Notes under the pieces: generated by a model
Database searches by the model: none
What the model was told of the DNA's origin: nothing
What the model saw: the letters and a program-made list of their open reading frames with translations, nothing else
Part shown: positions 26,036 to 37,218 of the stretch, in pieces
Position numbering within the stretch: the first letter of the stretch is position 1
Layout: each line of letters starts with the position of its first letter
Translations under genes and position numbers: made by a program
Assembly: GCA_004154925.1 (NCBI GenBank)
Contig: QJNS01000027.1
Coordinates: 186,001 to 250,000, forward strand
Direction of reading: 5' to 3'
Source of the DNA: Monosporascus cannonballus
Taxonomy: Eukaryota > Ascomycota > Sordariomycetes > Xylariales
DNA: 64,000 nt

Positions 26036-26699
26036 AATTTTACATAATAATAAATGGCGAAAATTAGGAATTCGCTTACGATAACGGAAACATTACACGC
26101 GAAATTCATTATTTCGAGACTTTTATTTAAAAATCATATTAAATAATTAATTTCGATATTATTTTACTCGAGAATTACAATATAATTTTAGGATTACTAT
26201 AAATACGCTGATATAGAATTTTGATTAATAAAAGGATTAGCTAAATAAGGTTTACCTTATACCCTATTAACTGATAAAAAAAGAATTAAAATCTTAATAT
26301 TCGATCGATGATAGCGACGAATGCAAGCATAAGAATACGATACAAATTTTACCACTGAAAGGGACAAAATACAAAAGAAAACGGGTATTACAAAATAAAA
26401 CATATTATTATTATTATTAAAACGAAATTAAAGTAATTAAATAACGATTTAAAATAACTGCCCAAAAAGTTAAAAAATCTGATTAATATATTATTATAGT
26501 ATTATAGATATAAACAGCTTTTTAAGAAGGAACTTAATACGAAATTACTAGAACATAATAAGTGGGATTATGAAATAATTTTCAAAAAAGGATTTTCGAC
26601 GAAGTTTTACCTTATTTATTATCTTAGCGGAAACGAGTTATACACTTTTAGAAAATACCTGGAAAATCGGTTATAGACAAAATAAATTCGATTTTCGAA

Positions 26700-29330
26700 A
26701 TTACTAGTAGGATATTTTATGTTTTTCGTACTAAAAAAAATAAAAAATTATGATTTATGGTTAATTATAGATATTTAAACGATATTATTATTAAGGATCG
26801 AATATTATTATCCTTAATTACGGAAATAAAAAACCGATTTTATAAAGCCAAATAATTTATAATATTCGATTTTGAAAATGGATATAACTTTATTAGTATT
26901 AAAAAAAGATACGAATGAAAAATAGCTTTCAGAACGAAATACGGATTATTTAAGTATTTGGTTACGTTAATACGATTTACGAACCTATTAATATCTTTTT
27001 AACGGATAATAAACTATGTATTATAAAAATACCTTAATATTTTCGTCGTACATTATCTCGATAATACTCTTATTTTTTAAAAAATAAAAAAGGTATACGC
27101 AGGATACGTTTATAAGGTTTTTTAAGCTTTATAGGACGTAAAGTTATTTATTAACGCACAAGAAAGTTAATTCCACCAATAAAAAGTAAAATATCTGGGA
27201 TATATTATTACTCCAGGATATATTAGGATAAACCTTAGGAAAATCGCTATAATTATAAAACGGCCAATGCCAATAACGATTAAGAAAGTATAGGCCTTTT
27301 TTGGATTTGCTAAATATTATAAGAAATTTATTTGAAATTTTAATAAAATAGTTATACTTTTAATAAACTTTACGAAAAAAAATTCAAATAAACGCCAGAT
27401 ACGAAAAAGGAATTTCAAGATATTAAGGATGCGATTATTAACAAATTAATATTAATTATATATAATTTAAATTGTTCCGTTAAATTCAAAACCGATATTT
27501 CGGATTATGCATTAAACGTAATAATTGGATAATAAGATAATTAAACCAAATTATATCCTATTATATTCTTTTTGTATAATCTAAAAGGAATTAAGCTTAA
27601 TTACAATATTCCGAATAAGGAATTTATAGCTATTATTATAGTGTTTCGTAAGTTTAGGCATTTCTTAAAAGGAAATTATTATCCGGTTAAAATTTATACG
27701 GATTATCAAAATTTTACCCGATATATTACGACCAGGGAGCTTATAAAACGATAATTTCGTTAGGTAGAAAAATTAGCGAATTTGAATTTCGGTATTATCC
27801 ATACAAAAGGCTTAAAGAATAACAAAGCGAATACCTTAAATAAACGACTAAACCTCGAAAACAAATTAGTTAAAGATAATTATACAATATTTGATATTAT
27901 TATAAAAAGATATTTACGCCCCCGACAAATTATAATAATTTAAGCAGTACTTTTTGATATATATTAGAAAATCGAGCAGTATAAGGACGGTTTCCCCGAA
28001 AACCAAATAACGAATAAAATACAGGTTTCAAAAAGATACCAGAAAGATTTAATGCGAAATATACATAAATATTAATTATACGGATATCCAGGGATCTATA
28101 AAGCCTTAAAACGGCTTTAACGTATATATTATTTTTCTAAAATAAAATTAATAGTAAAGAAAATCATACGGCAATACGATATTTGCGTTAAAGCAAACAT
28201 TCGACGACATAAACCATACGGAAAATTACAGATATTACCAATCGCAAAACGACTATAATATTTAATTATATTCGATTTTATTACCAAACTTCCTATATCA
28301 AAAAGTCTAGTTACGGAAATATATTACGATAATACTTTCGTAATCGTTAACCGATTTACGAAATATTGTTAATTTTTACTATATTATAAGGATCCAAACG
28401 TTAAGCAAATAGCATATATTCTTTTCAGACATACTTTCAACATATATGGATAACTAATGGAAATTATCTTAAATAAAGAATTAACATTCATATCTAATTT
28501 TTCGCAAAACCTGATAACATCAATCGGCTTAAATTATAAATTATTTAAAATATTTAAACCTTAAACAGATAAATAAACGAAACGAATTAACCAAATTTTA
28601 AAAAGTTATTTACGAAATTATATTAATTATAAATAAAATAATTAGGTTAAGAAAGTATTAGTCGCAAAAGTGGCTTATAATACTAATTATTATGAAAATA
28701 TTAAAATAATACCAGCGAACGTAAATATTGGATTTATTTCAAAAATTTATTGAAAATACGTAGTAACGAGTTAATTAATACTAAAACAATTTTTACGATA
28801 AAATAGTTCTAATAGCAATACCAAAAAATAAAAATAGAATTAGAATTCGTACGTAACCAGATAAGCAAGTATTATAACCAGAAAAAGTTGAAAAAATTAA
28901 CTTTCGAAAAGAAAAGAATTGTTTTTTTTTCGTACCAAAAACATTTAGATAAAACGACCTAATAAAAAATTCGACTTCAAATATATCGGTCCATATAAAA
29001 TTACTAAGAAAATCTTAGAAAATAGTTATTAATTGTCATTTTTGCCAGAAATCAAATTTTATCAAATTTTCTATATTTTTTAATTCCAGTTAATAGCAAA
29101 CATAATTAAAGAATATATAATACGGAACTTTGTGGACATAGAAAACAAATAAATATACGAAATAAAAAAAAATCTTCGATTTACGAAAATAAAACGGATT
29201 TATCTAGTATCTAATTAAATTAAAAAAGCACCCAGATTCCGAAAATACTTGAGAACCTGCCAAAAACCTTATTAGCGTCTAATACCTGTTAAAGAATTTT
29301 TACTAATAGCGACGGAACTACCAAAAATAA
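26700..29330 (+). pseudogene. RT, RNase H, integrase and chromodomain of element B
   Basis: YLDN (27054-27065) replaces YLDD in the RT palm. RNase H is best seen at 27572-27754. The integrase block corresponding to QTDGQTER lies near 28565-28590, with stops. The chromodomain core at 29226-29258 keeps HPDSENT and EP around a stop that replaces Trp. The order and spacing match elements A and E. Confidence 0.82.
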
Positions 29331-29956
29331 TCCCGTCTTAATTAATGTTTTTAACGGATTAATTAATATTATTAATACTAGACCAATCCACGAGACCAGC
29401 GGAAGGAATTAATGCGGCCATGGAAGCCTTAACGGTAACTTACTTCCGGCGTTTTTATTTCTTTAGCTTTTCGAACAATTATAATTCCCGTTATACTATT
29501 TTTATTTTTTTCGAACGAAAAAAAATTTCTGTTTCGAAAAACGGATCAAACACGCAATAGCCTTATTTATTTCTTATTAATAACGTTTTTGCAATTCCAA
29601 AAAATATTCCTTTACGAGAACCTTTTTTTACTTTAAGCATTAGTTCTCGGCACAAATATTTTCTAAGAAGAAAAAAAAAAGCCGATCCTATTGCAAGGAC
29701 CTTTACGTTTAACGTAAGCTTTGTATTTTAAAACATTTTCCATTATTTCATATTTTTAACCGTTAAAAAAATATAAAGAATACGGTATAATTTTAAAACT
29801 GAAATCGTTAAAAATAAAAAAAATAGATTTTGCCGACATGTAATAAAAAACCTAACGATAACTTTTAATAATGCAATTCGATATCGTAACGAACCGGTAA
29901 TACTTATCAGGAAAAATAAAATCTTAAAGGCAAAATTTTAAGGCAAAGAAAAATCG

Positions 29957-30336
29957 TATTACGACTTAATAGGTTCCGGCCTTAGGAAACGGTTAACGAG
30001 AATAATACGGATTACTTTTCGAGTTACGTAATAAGTACTTAGCGAAAATCTGCTAAGTACAACTAATTAGCATTAAGCAACCGCTTAATAAAAATATACT
30101 AAATACGGTTAAGCAAAAATAAATGGTAATACTAAAAAACAATATATATATACGTTTATCATTCTATAATTTAGATAACTTTAGCTTGTAATCATAATTC
30201 GTTACCCAAGGCACCCTTAGTATTATGGGACGTAATACGATTATTGTATCTATTGTTCAGAATTCTACGATGCTCCTGCTAATATAAACCCGTACGACTA
30301 AGGTTTAATAGTTGGTTAAACCCCCTAGCCGTTATA
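29957..30336 (+). repeat. 3' LTR of element B
   Basis: 380 bp, begins TATTACGACT and ends CCGTTATA. Many differences from the 5' LTR are C-to-T or G-to-A. Confidence 0.9.
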
Positions 30337-30637
30337 TCTTGCCTTTGAACATAACTTTCTTTACCTTAGCCCTTTAGATAACAAAGAAATCGGGTAAGTA
30401 AGCGCTAACGGCTTTAAGAAAATCAAGGTAGCCGTAAAATTTAGCGACGGCTGGGATATAAAGTTTCGTGGCTTTAATATATACTTTCCAGTATATGGAG
30501 AGCCAGGTATCTATCTGGATCCTGTTAGTTTTTAACGCTTGTTTGCATCGGGCGTTGACCTTCTAAATCCAAATGTTATTATTAGGTTTGAATTTATTTT
30601 TCAAAATAACTAAACTTTTTTGGAACGTAGCTTTTTT

Positions 30638-30844
30638 CTAGTATACCCAATAATGATCAGGATAAACGGATTGGTTTAGAAACGTATTAACTTTAGCGAA
30701 TACCTTTTCCTGGGCGATATATAAGGATTGCTTCTTGTTATATGTTTTCAAGGCCTTTTCGAACTTCGAATAATTCGGGCCATCTAGGTTATATTCGTTA
30801 GTTACTCCATTCTGGAAATAATAAGGCTCATGAAAAATCGGCAT
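30638..30844 (-). pseudogene. Gag-like N-terminal fragment of copia element D
   Basis: This is a 68-codon minus-strand stretch containing YNLDGPNYSKFEKALKTYN, which resembles the LxGxNYxxWxxAL start of copia-type Gag proteins. It lies on the far side of element B from the rest of D, which fits B having inserted in the gag region. The call rests on position and one weak motif. Confidence 0.5.
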
Positions 30845-31296
30845 CGTTAATTAAAGTGGCACTTGGACCATGTTGGGATTAATATATGCCCCATAGCATG
30901 CCAGCCTTCGTGCTAACGTAAAATTCGAAAATATTATACTTTTTAGGGGTCCCCTTCCTAAGTAGATACCTAGAAGCGCGTCCTAAAAAGGATTCGTTAG
31001 CATTTATTAATTAGGCAACTATGGTTTCAGAAGTAATGCAAAAGATAAACGGTCTAAGATAATTAAGAATGTGACGGCTAAGCAATGGATATCCTTAGTG
31101 ACGGAGCAGTAAGTATATCGCAAGAACGACAACGAGGTTCGGAATAGCTTTAATAGAACGTATATAACGAATGTATCAAAGTACAACTAGAAAAAAAAGT
31201 GTACGGGACCGTGGAGGCCCTTATACGCAGCTATTTATAGTATAGCAGGTGGTACATGATAGAGACACAGTAATTGTACAGGTTACACTGTCTCGT

Positions 31297-32673
31297 TCAT
31301 CGCTTCGCCTTCTTGGCGTCTTTGCCCATGGAAGCGGCAGCTGCGGCAGCAGTAGCTTCCTCCTCGGCAATCAAGGCCTCGACGGCGCGGTTGACGAGGT
31401 ACTCCCTCGTGCTGTCCATGATCCTGTCGAGGGTGGCGCCGCCCTCGAGCACGTCGGGGAGGTTGTGGACGTCGAGGCCGCTGCGGTGGTCGGTGCAGCG
31501 GTCCTGGCTGTAGTTGTAGGTGCGGATCTTGTCGCCGCGGGTGATGCGGTCCTTGCTGAGGACGCTGTTGCGCAGGGCCAGGGCCTGCTCTTCGCGCTCC
31601 TCCTTGCGGCGCTGGCCGATGCGCGACCGCAGCACCGTCCACGCCGCGTCGCGGTTGCGGTGCTGACTGCGCGAGTCCTGCATCGACACCGAGATGCCCG
31701 TCGGCACGTGCGTCAGCCGGATCGCGCTCTCCGTCTTGTTGACGTGCTGCCCGCCCGCGCCGCCCGCGCGCATCTTCTCCTCCTTCACGTCCCGCGGGTC
31801 CACGTAGAAGATGCTCTCGGGGTCGCTGTAGTCCTCACTCGCCTCGCTGTTCTCCGGGAACGCCGGCAGCACCCACACGGCCACCGCGCTCGTGTGCGTC
31901 CGCCCGTTCTTCTCCGTCGCGGGGATCCGCTGCACCCGGTGCATCCCCGCCTCGCCGCGGAACCGGTCGTAGGCGCCCGCGTCCAGCACCTCGAGCACGG
32001 CCTCCTGCAGCGGCGACTCGTTGGCGCCGCCGGTGGACTCTCCCCCGTCGGCCAGCTCGTACTTGAGGACATTGGTGCGAAGGCCCGCGCGCGAGCAGTA
32101 CTGCCGGTACATGCGGAACACGGCATCGCCGAAATAGCGGCCCTCAAGGCCACCCGGCCCCGGCCGGATCTCGATCAGGCAGGGCATGTCGGCGAAGGGG
32201 TCGCGGGGGGTCAGGGAGGCAGACAGGGCGGTCGCCAGTCTATCGAGGTTCTCTCTCGTAGTTGAAAGTTCGTCCTTTGCTAGATCACGTAGCTCGGGGT
32301 CGGGCGAATGTAGCATAGTCGTGAGCTCCCCGATGGAGGACTGTGCTGCTTCCCATTCTCTCAACGCCGTCGCAACTCGCGACAATTCGCCTACTCGTCT
32401 GGCAATCTTTATGTCGTAGTCTTTGAGGAGCGCCTCGGCTAATTTGCTGTGTTCGGCGGCAATGCTTTGAGCGCGCTGGAGGAGAACAGGCGGGAGGGTC
32501 GCTGATGTAGTAGCATCTTTGAACCTGGTCAGCTATCTGGTGCCGGCAGTCAGCACTGAGCTCAAGTCAATTGTGTACGAACCTGTACTAGCTAGGCGTA
32601 ACCAGTGACGACTCGCAGGTCGTGCCAGTGCCTTCGTCGTATAGCGCCGGCACACCCATCGTGCTGTAAACAT
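31297..32673 (-). CDS. MRF1: Mitochondrial peptide chain release factor 1 (class I RF)
   Basis: The product releases finished polypeptides from mitochondrial ribosomes at UAA and UAG. Exon 2 (about 32532 to 31297, stop TGA at 31297-31299) gives about 411 codons. It contains PAT at 31915-31923, the RF1-type stop-codon tripeptide in the context RVQRIPATEKNGRTHTSA. The catalytic GGQ is at 31747-31755 in RAGGAGGQHVNKTESAIRLTH; its Gln contacts the peptidyl transferase centre and is methylated in known class I factors. The N-terminal helical domain precedes these, and the C-terminus is Ala-rich with a basic tail. Exon 1 probably starts at the ATG at 32671-32673: MFTARWVCRRYTTKALARPASRHW is Arg-rich without acidic residues, as expected of a mitochondrial presequence. 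Total is about 432-437 residues, close to yeast Mrf1. GC-rich and free of RIP. Confidence 0.93.
32517..32602 (-). other. Intron of the release factor gene, boundaries unresolved
   Basis: The exon 2 frame is open up to 32532 and hits TAG just upstream, so an intron is needed to reach the presequence exon. A branch-like CTGAC lies near 32550. The best-looking donor (GTTCGT at 32577-32582) with the TAG acceptor (32533-32534) puts the exons out of phase. Two pairs keep phase: donor GTTCGT with an AAG acceptor at 32517-32518 (437 codons including stop), or donor GTTACG at 32597-32602 with a CAG acceptor at 32525-32526 (433 codons). Confidence 0.6.
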
Positions 32674-33451
32674 AGTCGACCATCCAAGGCCACTGCTGAT
32701 TGCTTGACGGTTTGCCCGATCGAAGAATTTCTCATGGATCCTCAGCGGCGGCTTCAAAGTTCGTGCAAATTAATGTGGAGAACTCGGACTTTCCCAAGTG
32801 CCGATGTGCAAACTACGACGTATTTTCCTTGCTAGCCGCTCCCAGCTGATGCCAACTGCGGGCTGCAAGTCTGATGACATAATCATTTTCATAATAGGGG
32901 AAATAGGGGTTATGGCAGGTGCCCGTCGCCAAAGTCAATACGCGTATCTTTTCTTCCTTTGCCACGAAACCCAATTTTTCCACATGTAGTACGGATTAGA
33001 CCATCAACATTAAAACATAGGGGTGGTCATGCGTAACTCAAGGAGTTCTATAGGGCGTTAAGTTGAACGTTATTTAAAGTCGATGCCTATACCATCGTTC
33101 AACTGCACCCCCCTTCCCAACACCCCAAAGTAATCCTAAAGTTAAGCGACACACACCGATATGCAACCCATTTATGGCACGTACCAATAACCCGGCCGCC
33201 CAACCTCACCGCTTACATGAGCAATCTCACCATTGTCCAGTTGTATTGAGCGTCCGGATATACACCCTCAACCCCACACAACACCATGAAGACTGCCTGA
33301 CAACAGCCACAGTGATAAGAGCATGATTATATACCGGCGCATCATCCGCTCCGGACTCGGTCGAACTGAGGATTCCCGCGAGGCTCTTCGCTGTGAAATT
33401 CGAACCCAGCCGGAAAGCTCTCCTAGTCGTGCTAGTGGTATTGGAAGAGAT
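32674..33451. other. Intergenic region upstream of the release factor gene
   Basis: Balanced composition, no RIP signature. It should contain the release factor promoter (minus strand) but I see no diagnostic element. No confident gene. Confidence 0.45.
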
Positions 33452-33772
33452 TCACACAGGGATCATGGTTCCGGGCGGGAAAGTCTCGAAGATCAACAGG
33501 TAGGCAAAAACATATCCGGCTTCTACCATGTTGACGAAGTCAAAGGTTGTGAGCAGGACCCAGGCTACGAAGGAGACGAACAACGCACCACAGGGTGACC
33601 GTCGCACGTTTTTTTGGAACTTTTCTTCCACGAATATCATTGGCAGCTGAATAACCGCGGCTATGAGGTTAAGGCCGACTTTATAGAGGTTCGCTTTCGT
33701 TGGCGAGAATGTGTTCCGTTTTACGACGGTCCTTCGGCGTGGTGAGCGTTGTACTAGCCCCTGATATATCAT
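33452..33772 (-). CDS. Hypothetical small membrane protein or exon
   Basis: This is a 106-codon minus-strand frame in un-mutated sequence. It has two hydrophobic stretches (VGLNLIAAVIQLPMIFV and GALFVSFVAWVLL, followed by more hydrophobic sequence), consistent with two or three membrane segments, after a basic N-terminal third. I do not recognise a family. The frame ends in GTMIPV followed by a stop that overlaps a GTGTGA, so it could also be an exon running into an intron. A chance frame cannot be excluded. Confidence 0.3.
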   Translation of the reverse strand: MIYQGLVQRSPRRRTVVKRNTFSPTKANLYKVGLNLIAAVIQLPMIFVEEKFQKNVRRSPCGALFVSFVAWVLLTTFDFVNMVEAGYVFAYLLIFETFPPGTMIPV

Positions 33773-34143
33773 TTCAGTGCTCTCTTGTCGCGTGCTATAT
33801 GCATTGTGCCATACACTCTAAATACCAACATCTGGTAGACCGCACAGCTTGAAACTAAATTGGTGATCTCAAGAAGAACTATCCCGACGGTCCTCCCTCT
33901 CGTTTATTTACATCAGACGGTCTCCAGTCATGACGTTTAAAAGACACTTGAGGACGTCTTCAAACGTCATCTTTTTCAGCAGAAAAGGCACTGTTCCAAA
34001 GTGTAAAGCCCTTGCCATATGGCCACCCCTATATAACGAAGAAGCGTCCTCGAATCATCTATCGTCCTCTTGCTCATTGCTTCGCTCGACGACGTCCGAT
34101 GAGCCTTTGCAGGCTGCCGTCTTGCGGGGAGGAAGAAGTTGCT

Positions 34144-34311
34144 TCACGACGACTGAATCTCGGCTTTCAGCTCGTCCAGGACCATAGTAGCCAACTGGCC
34201 TGTGTCGGTGGCGTCCTTTGCCGCCATCTCAATCGTCTCCTTCTGCGCATCTGACTTTGTGAAATCTTGGAGATGGTACTCAATCGCAGCGTCAATGCAT
34301 ATAAATGATGC
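34144..34311 (-). CDS. Possible terminal exon of an unidentified gene
   Basis: The minus-strand frame is open from a TAG at 34312-34314, usable as a splice acceptor, to a TGA at 34144-34146. It encodes about 55 residues including EYHLQDFTKSDAQKE and DTGQLATMVLDELKAEI. The segment is acidic, helical and free of low complexity, with the composition of a real protein C-terminus. The heptad-like spacing recalls a coiled-coil or SNARE-type helix, but that is only an impression. I found no upstream exon, so it may be a gene fragment left at the island edge. Confidence 0.4.
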   Translation of the reverse strand, partial: ASFICIDAAIEYHLQDFTKSDAQKETIEMAAKDATDTGQLATMVLDELKAEIQSS

Positions 34312-34399
34312 CTACTTGGTATAGAAGCCTCTAGGGATGGGGGTTTTGGGATCTAAAAATGGCATCCTCCATGCATGCGCGACCCACAAAATAAGCTTC

Positions 34400-35963
34400 T
34401 TCACGTAACCCTTATCTTTATGAAATAAACGGTACTGTTAAATAAGGTTGTTTTTATAGCTCTTATCTTACAAAACGTAAAATGTAAGGACAATTAAGGT
34501 TATATGATAATATATAAATCGTTTGGTATTAATATTATATATAAATTTTTTTCACTTATAATAAATACGATTTTGAATTACGTACCGATTATTAGTAAAG
34601 GGAAACGGCTGTCACGTTATGATAAAAAGGGTTCCGTACCGTTTTCAAAACGGTAAATTATACCTGTACAGTTAAAATTAAATACAGACCCGTTAATACT
34701 TGCCCTATAAAGTATATTTATTAATATTGGTATATAAAGTTACTAACCCTATTTCGGTTTACTGTATAACTATTACGGTATTTTTCGGATCAATTAATAT
34801 TAGCTATCAAATTATAGTATTATATCTGAGACATGAAGTATAATAAAACGCTGTAAGTCGCCTGGTAGTTAAGTTTATTTATTGATAAGTTTAATAATAA
34901 CAGGACAGCTAGTAATCATTTAATATATTATCGGACTAAAGGAGGAATGCTTAAAAAGTTCCTTTAGCGGCTTACCCTTATCGAAAAATCGAACGGTAAA
35001 TCGAGCTTCAGCGAACCATAATGATAAGGCCGGTGTCTTGTAAGTCCTAACAAGTATATTCTAGAATAACAGAAAAACCCTTGCATCAGCCAGTGGCAAT
35101 TTTGTCGTTCGCTAGCCAAGAGTCTGCCTCACTTTTTAAAGACATCTTGACGTGTCAGATCCAGCCATGTTCCAAAAAGCTCGAGGCCAGAATATTACGA
35201 CCTAAGCCAAGACCGGTCGCGGAAACGATTGTATCTAAATAGGGGGGTTATATGATTTGAATTTTTTTAGGATTAAGATCCAGGAAAATCTGTACCGAAC
35301 TAATCGTAACTAATAGAATTAAATTCGTAATGATATTAACATTTGATAAAAAAACTAAATGAATTTATATAAAATATATGCGTTTGTTATTTTTATAATA
35401 TAAATAAAAATAGTTTATAATAAAGTTTTGGCCTTTAAAAGATTTTAATAATATAGAAAAATCAATTATTATATCTAATAGTTCAAATGTTAAAATATTT
35501 TATTAATTTACGGCCGTATAACGAAACTTTGAACATTAACAAAATTATTTAATAATTATGCATTATAGCTCTTTATTACAAATTATCGTTAAACTTTAAA
35601 TAATGTTATCGATAAAATGTTTAGTGATTAATAATTAATTTATAAAGTTTTTAATAATAATATAAATTTAAACGATAAAAAATAATAATCTCGTTTAATT
35701 TAAACGTCCGTTCATCAGTAAACATTTTAAATAAATATTGTATTTATTGTAAGAAAAATATTATATTTTCAGATTTGCTTTAAACGGAATAAGAAATTCG
35801 AAAATAACATTAACATTTCGAATATTAAGAAACTTATTACAATAAAGTAAATCAATTGATTGTATTTTCTTAATGAATTAAAATAAAATTTGAAACCTTT
35901 TACATTTATATTATTTCACAATATTTTTATAATATTGCAGTTATTTTTTAGATATTATCGAAT
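34400..35963. other. AT-rich spacer with mixed decayed repeats
   Basis: The GC island ends near 34400. The stretch is AT-rich except about 34960-35240. At 35193-35225 the sequence TATTACGACCTAAGCC resembles the head of a gypsy LTR and then diverges, so a short LTR fragment is possible. No gene seen. Confidence 0.4.
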
Positions 35964-36334
35964 TGTTACGACCCAAGCCAGCTGGGCCTGCGAAAGCGGT
36001 CCAGCCAAGATCACGAAGTTACGTTAGTTCAAGGTTACGTGATCAGTGCTTAACGGGTCTCAATTAAGTACGACTAAACAACACTAAATAACCGCTTAAT
36101 AAGGCTTTGTTGAACAAAGATAAGCAGTAATAAAGGAATTAAGATATATACGTTTATTATTCCATAGTTTAGATAACTTTAGCTTGTAATATAATATCGT
36201 TACCTAAGCTACTTTTGGGATTACGAGACGTAATGCGATTATTATATTTATTATTCAGATTTTTACGATATTTTTACTAATATAAATCCGTACGAGTAAG
36301 GTTTAATAATTAGTTAAACCCGTTAGTTATTATA
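35964..36334 (+). repeat. 5' LTR of element E
   Basis: 371 bp, begins TGTTACGACC. The head, AAGCCAGCTGGGCCTGCG, is shared with element I and differs from A and B. Confidence 0.88.
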
Positions 36335-37176
36335 CGTTACAAACTTTTGTTTAGTAATATTATCAAATTCTGAACAATATTTAATATTATTAAAATGTCG
36401 ACTAGCGCTTAGAAAATCTTTATTTAGCAGCTTTAGGTTCGAATTTGGGAATTGGAAAAAAAAATCCGACAAATTAGGATTACGTTATTTACTTAAGCTG
36501 TTTTCGCCCGTATAAAACTAAGGAAGCCGGAACTTTATGATAACGAAAGTAACTTTTAAACATTTTTAACTTAGGCACAAATTTATTTTCGTTTTTTGGA
36601 TTTTAACGACCCGACAGATAATGTTTTAATAACAAGAATCTGCTTAACGAGAAATGCGGCTAAAGGGTTTAAACCTATTATAAGAAACTTTTTAAAAATA
36701 GGAAAATTGGATAAAAAAGAATTTATTAATAAATATTTTTTATTTTATACCAATTTCGAAAATAAATTACGTAATAATTTCGGCAATCTATATAAAAAAC
36801 AATTTGCAGCCTAATAACTTTTATCATTCTAATAAAAAGGATTTGCATCTAAGTACGCCGTAACCTTTAAAAGATTTGCAGCTAAAACCGATATCTTGAT
36901 CGATATATTTTATAAATGGTTAAAGGATAATATGAAAAATAAAATTATTTAAATTAAATAATTAATTTCCTTAAATTAATATATTATAAAAGCAATTAAG
37001 ATTAATAATCGAAAGCTTAAAAAACGACAAAAGAAAAAAAGATAATATGTCTTATAATTAAAGTATAAGAAGTTTAATTAAGAGAAAAAACAAAACACGC
37101 CGTTTACATGTTATAACCGGCGTTAGAATTTATGGAATTCGGCGTTATTTATAAATAAAATTGGAGCCAGATTAAG

Positions 37177-37218
37177 TGTTTTAATTATGGCAAAATAGGA
37201 CATAAGGTTTATAATTGT
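37177..37218 (+). pseudogene. Gag zinc knuckle of element E
   Basis: CX2YX4HX4C: three of four ligands are kept and the second Cys is Tyr, the same lesion as in element A. Confidence 0.78.

Larger units (their letters stand above)
18617..26040 (-). mobile_element. Element C: Ty3/gypsy element with 206-bp LTRs, nested in B
   Basis: The element is 18622-26035 (7414 bp) with two 206-bp LTRs and a perfect 5-bp duplication aattt (18617-18621, 26036-26040). It interrupts element B between protease and RT. Coding direction is minus. The integrase reads YDVILVIFDRFT at about 21434-21471 and STVYYPETDK*IKR at about 21210-21245, where the family has STAYHPETDGQTER. RNase H-like sequence lies near 22560-22640. 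A pyrimidine-rich tract just inside the left LTR would be the minus-strand polypurine tract. Its LTRs share nothing with the A/B/E/I LTRs, so it is another gypsy lineage. Confidence 0.88.
16000..30341 (+). mobile_element. Element B: Ty3/gypsy chromovirus nested in D and split by C
   Basis: The element proper is 16005-30336, with 380-bp LTRs at 16005-16384 and 29957-30336. The flanks are ccttg (16000-16004) and tcttg (30337-30341), a 5-bp duplication with one transition. Without element C it is 6913 bp. The knuckle at 17421-17462 has lost three of four ligands. The RT box at 27054-27065 reads YLDN, with the second Asp lost. An RNase H stretch at 27572-27754 reads LNYNIPNKEFIAI and KIYTDYQNFT, and the chromodomain core KHPDSENT*EP is at 29226-29258. 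The element is inactive. Confidence 0.88.
11700..31200 (-). mobile_element. Element D: Ty1/copia retrotransposon, split by B and C
   Basis: Two segments, about 11700-16004 and 30342 to about 31200, form one minus-strand copia element interrupted by element B. The order on the minus strand is gag (30638-30844), protease (15286-15648), RT (about 12700-12990) and RNase H (about 11880-12467). Integrase is expected at about 13.8-15.2 kb, where I could not read its motifs. Having RT and RNase H after the integrase position is the copia arrangement. I could not find matching LTRs at either end, so both outer limits are approximate and the element may be truncated. The right end lies close to the 3' end of the release factor gene. 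Confidence 0.8.

Noticed and set aside
31249..32265. Long plus-strand open frame of 338 codons over the release factor gene
   Set aside because: It is the antisense shadow of a GC-rich exon: rich in Ala, Val, Arg and His with no domain, while the minus strand carries the conserved PAT and GGQ motifs.
33323..33598. Plus-strand 91-codon frame opposite the hypothetical membrane protein
   Set aside because: Low-information composition and overlap with the minus-strand frame; no motif or splice support.
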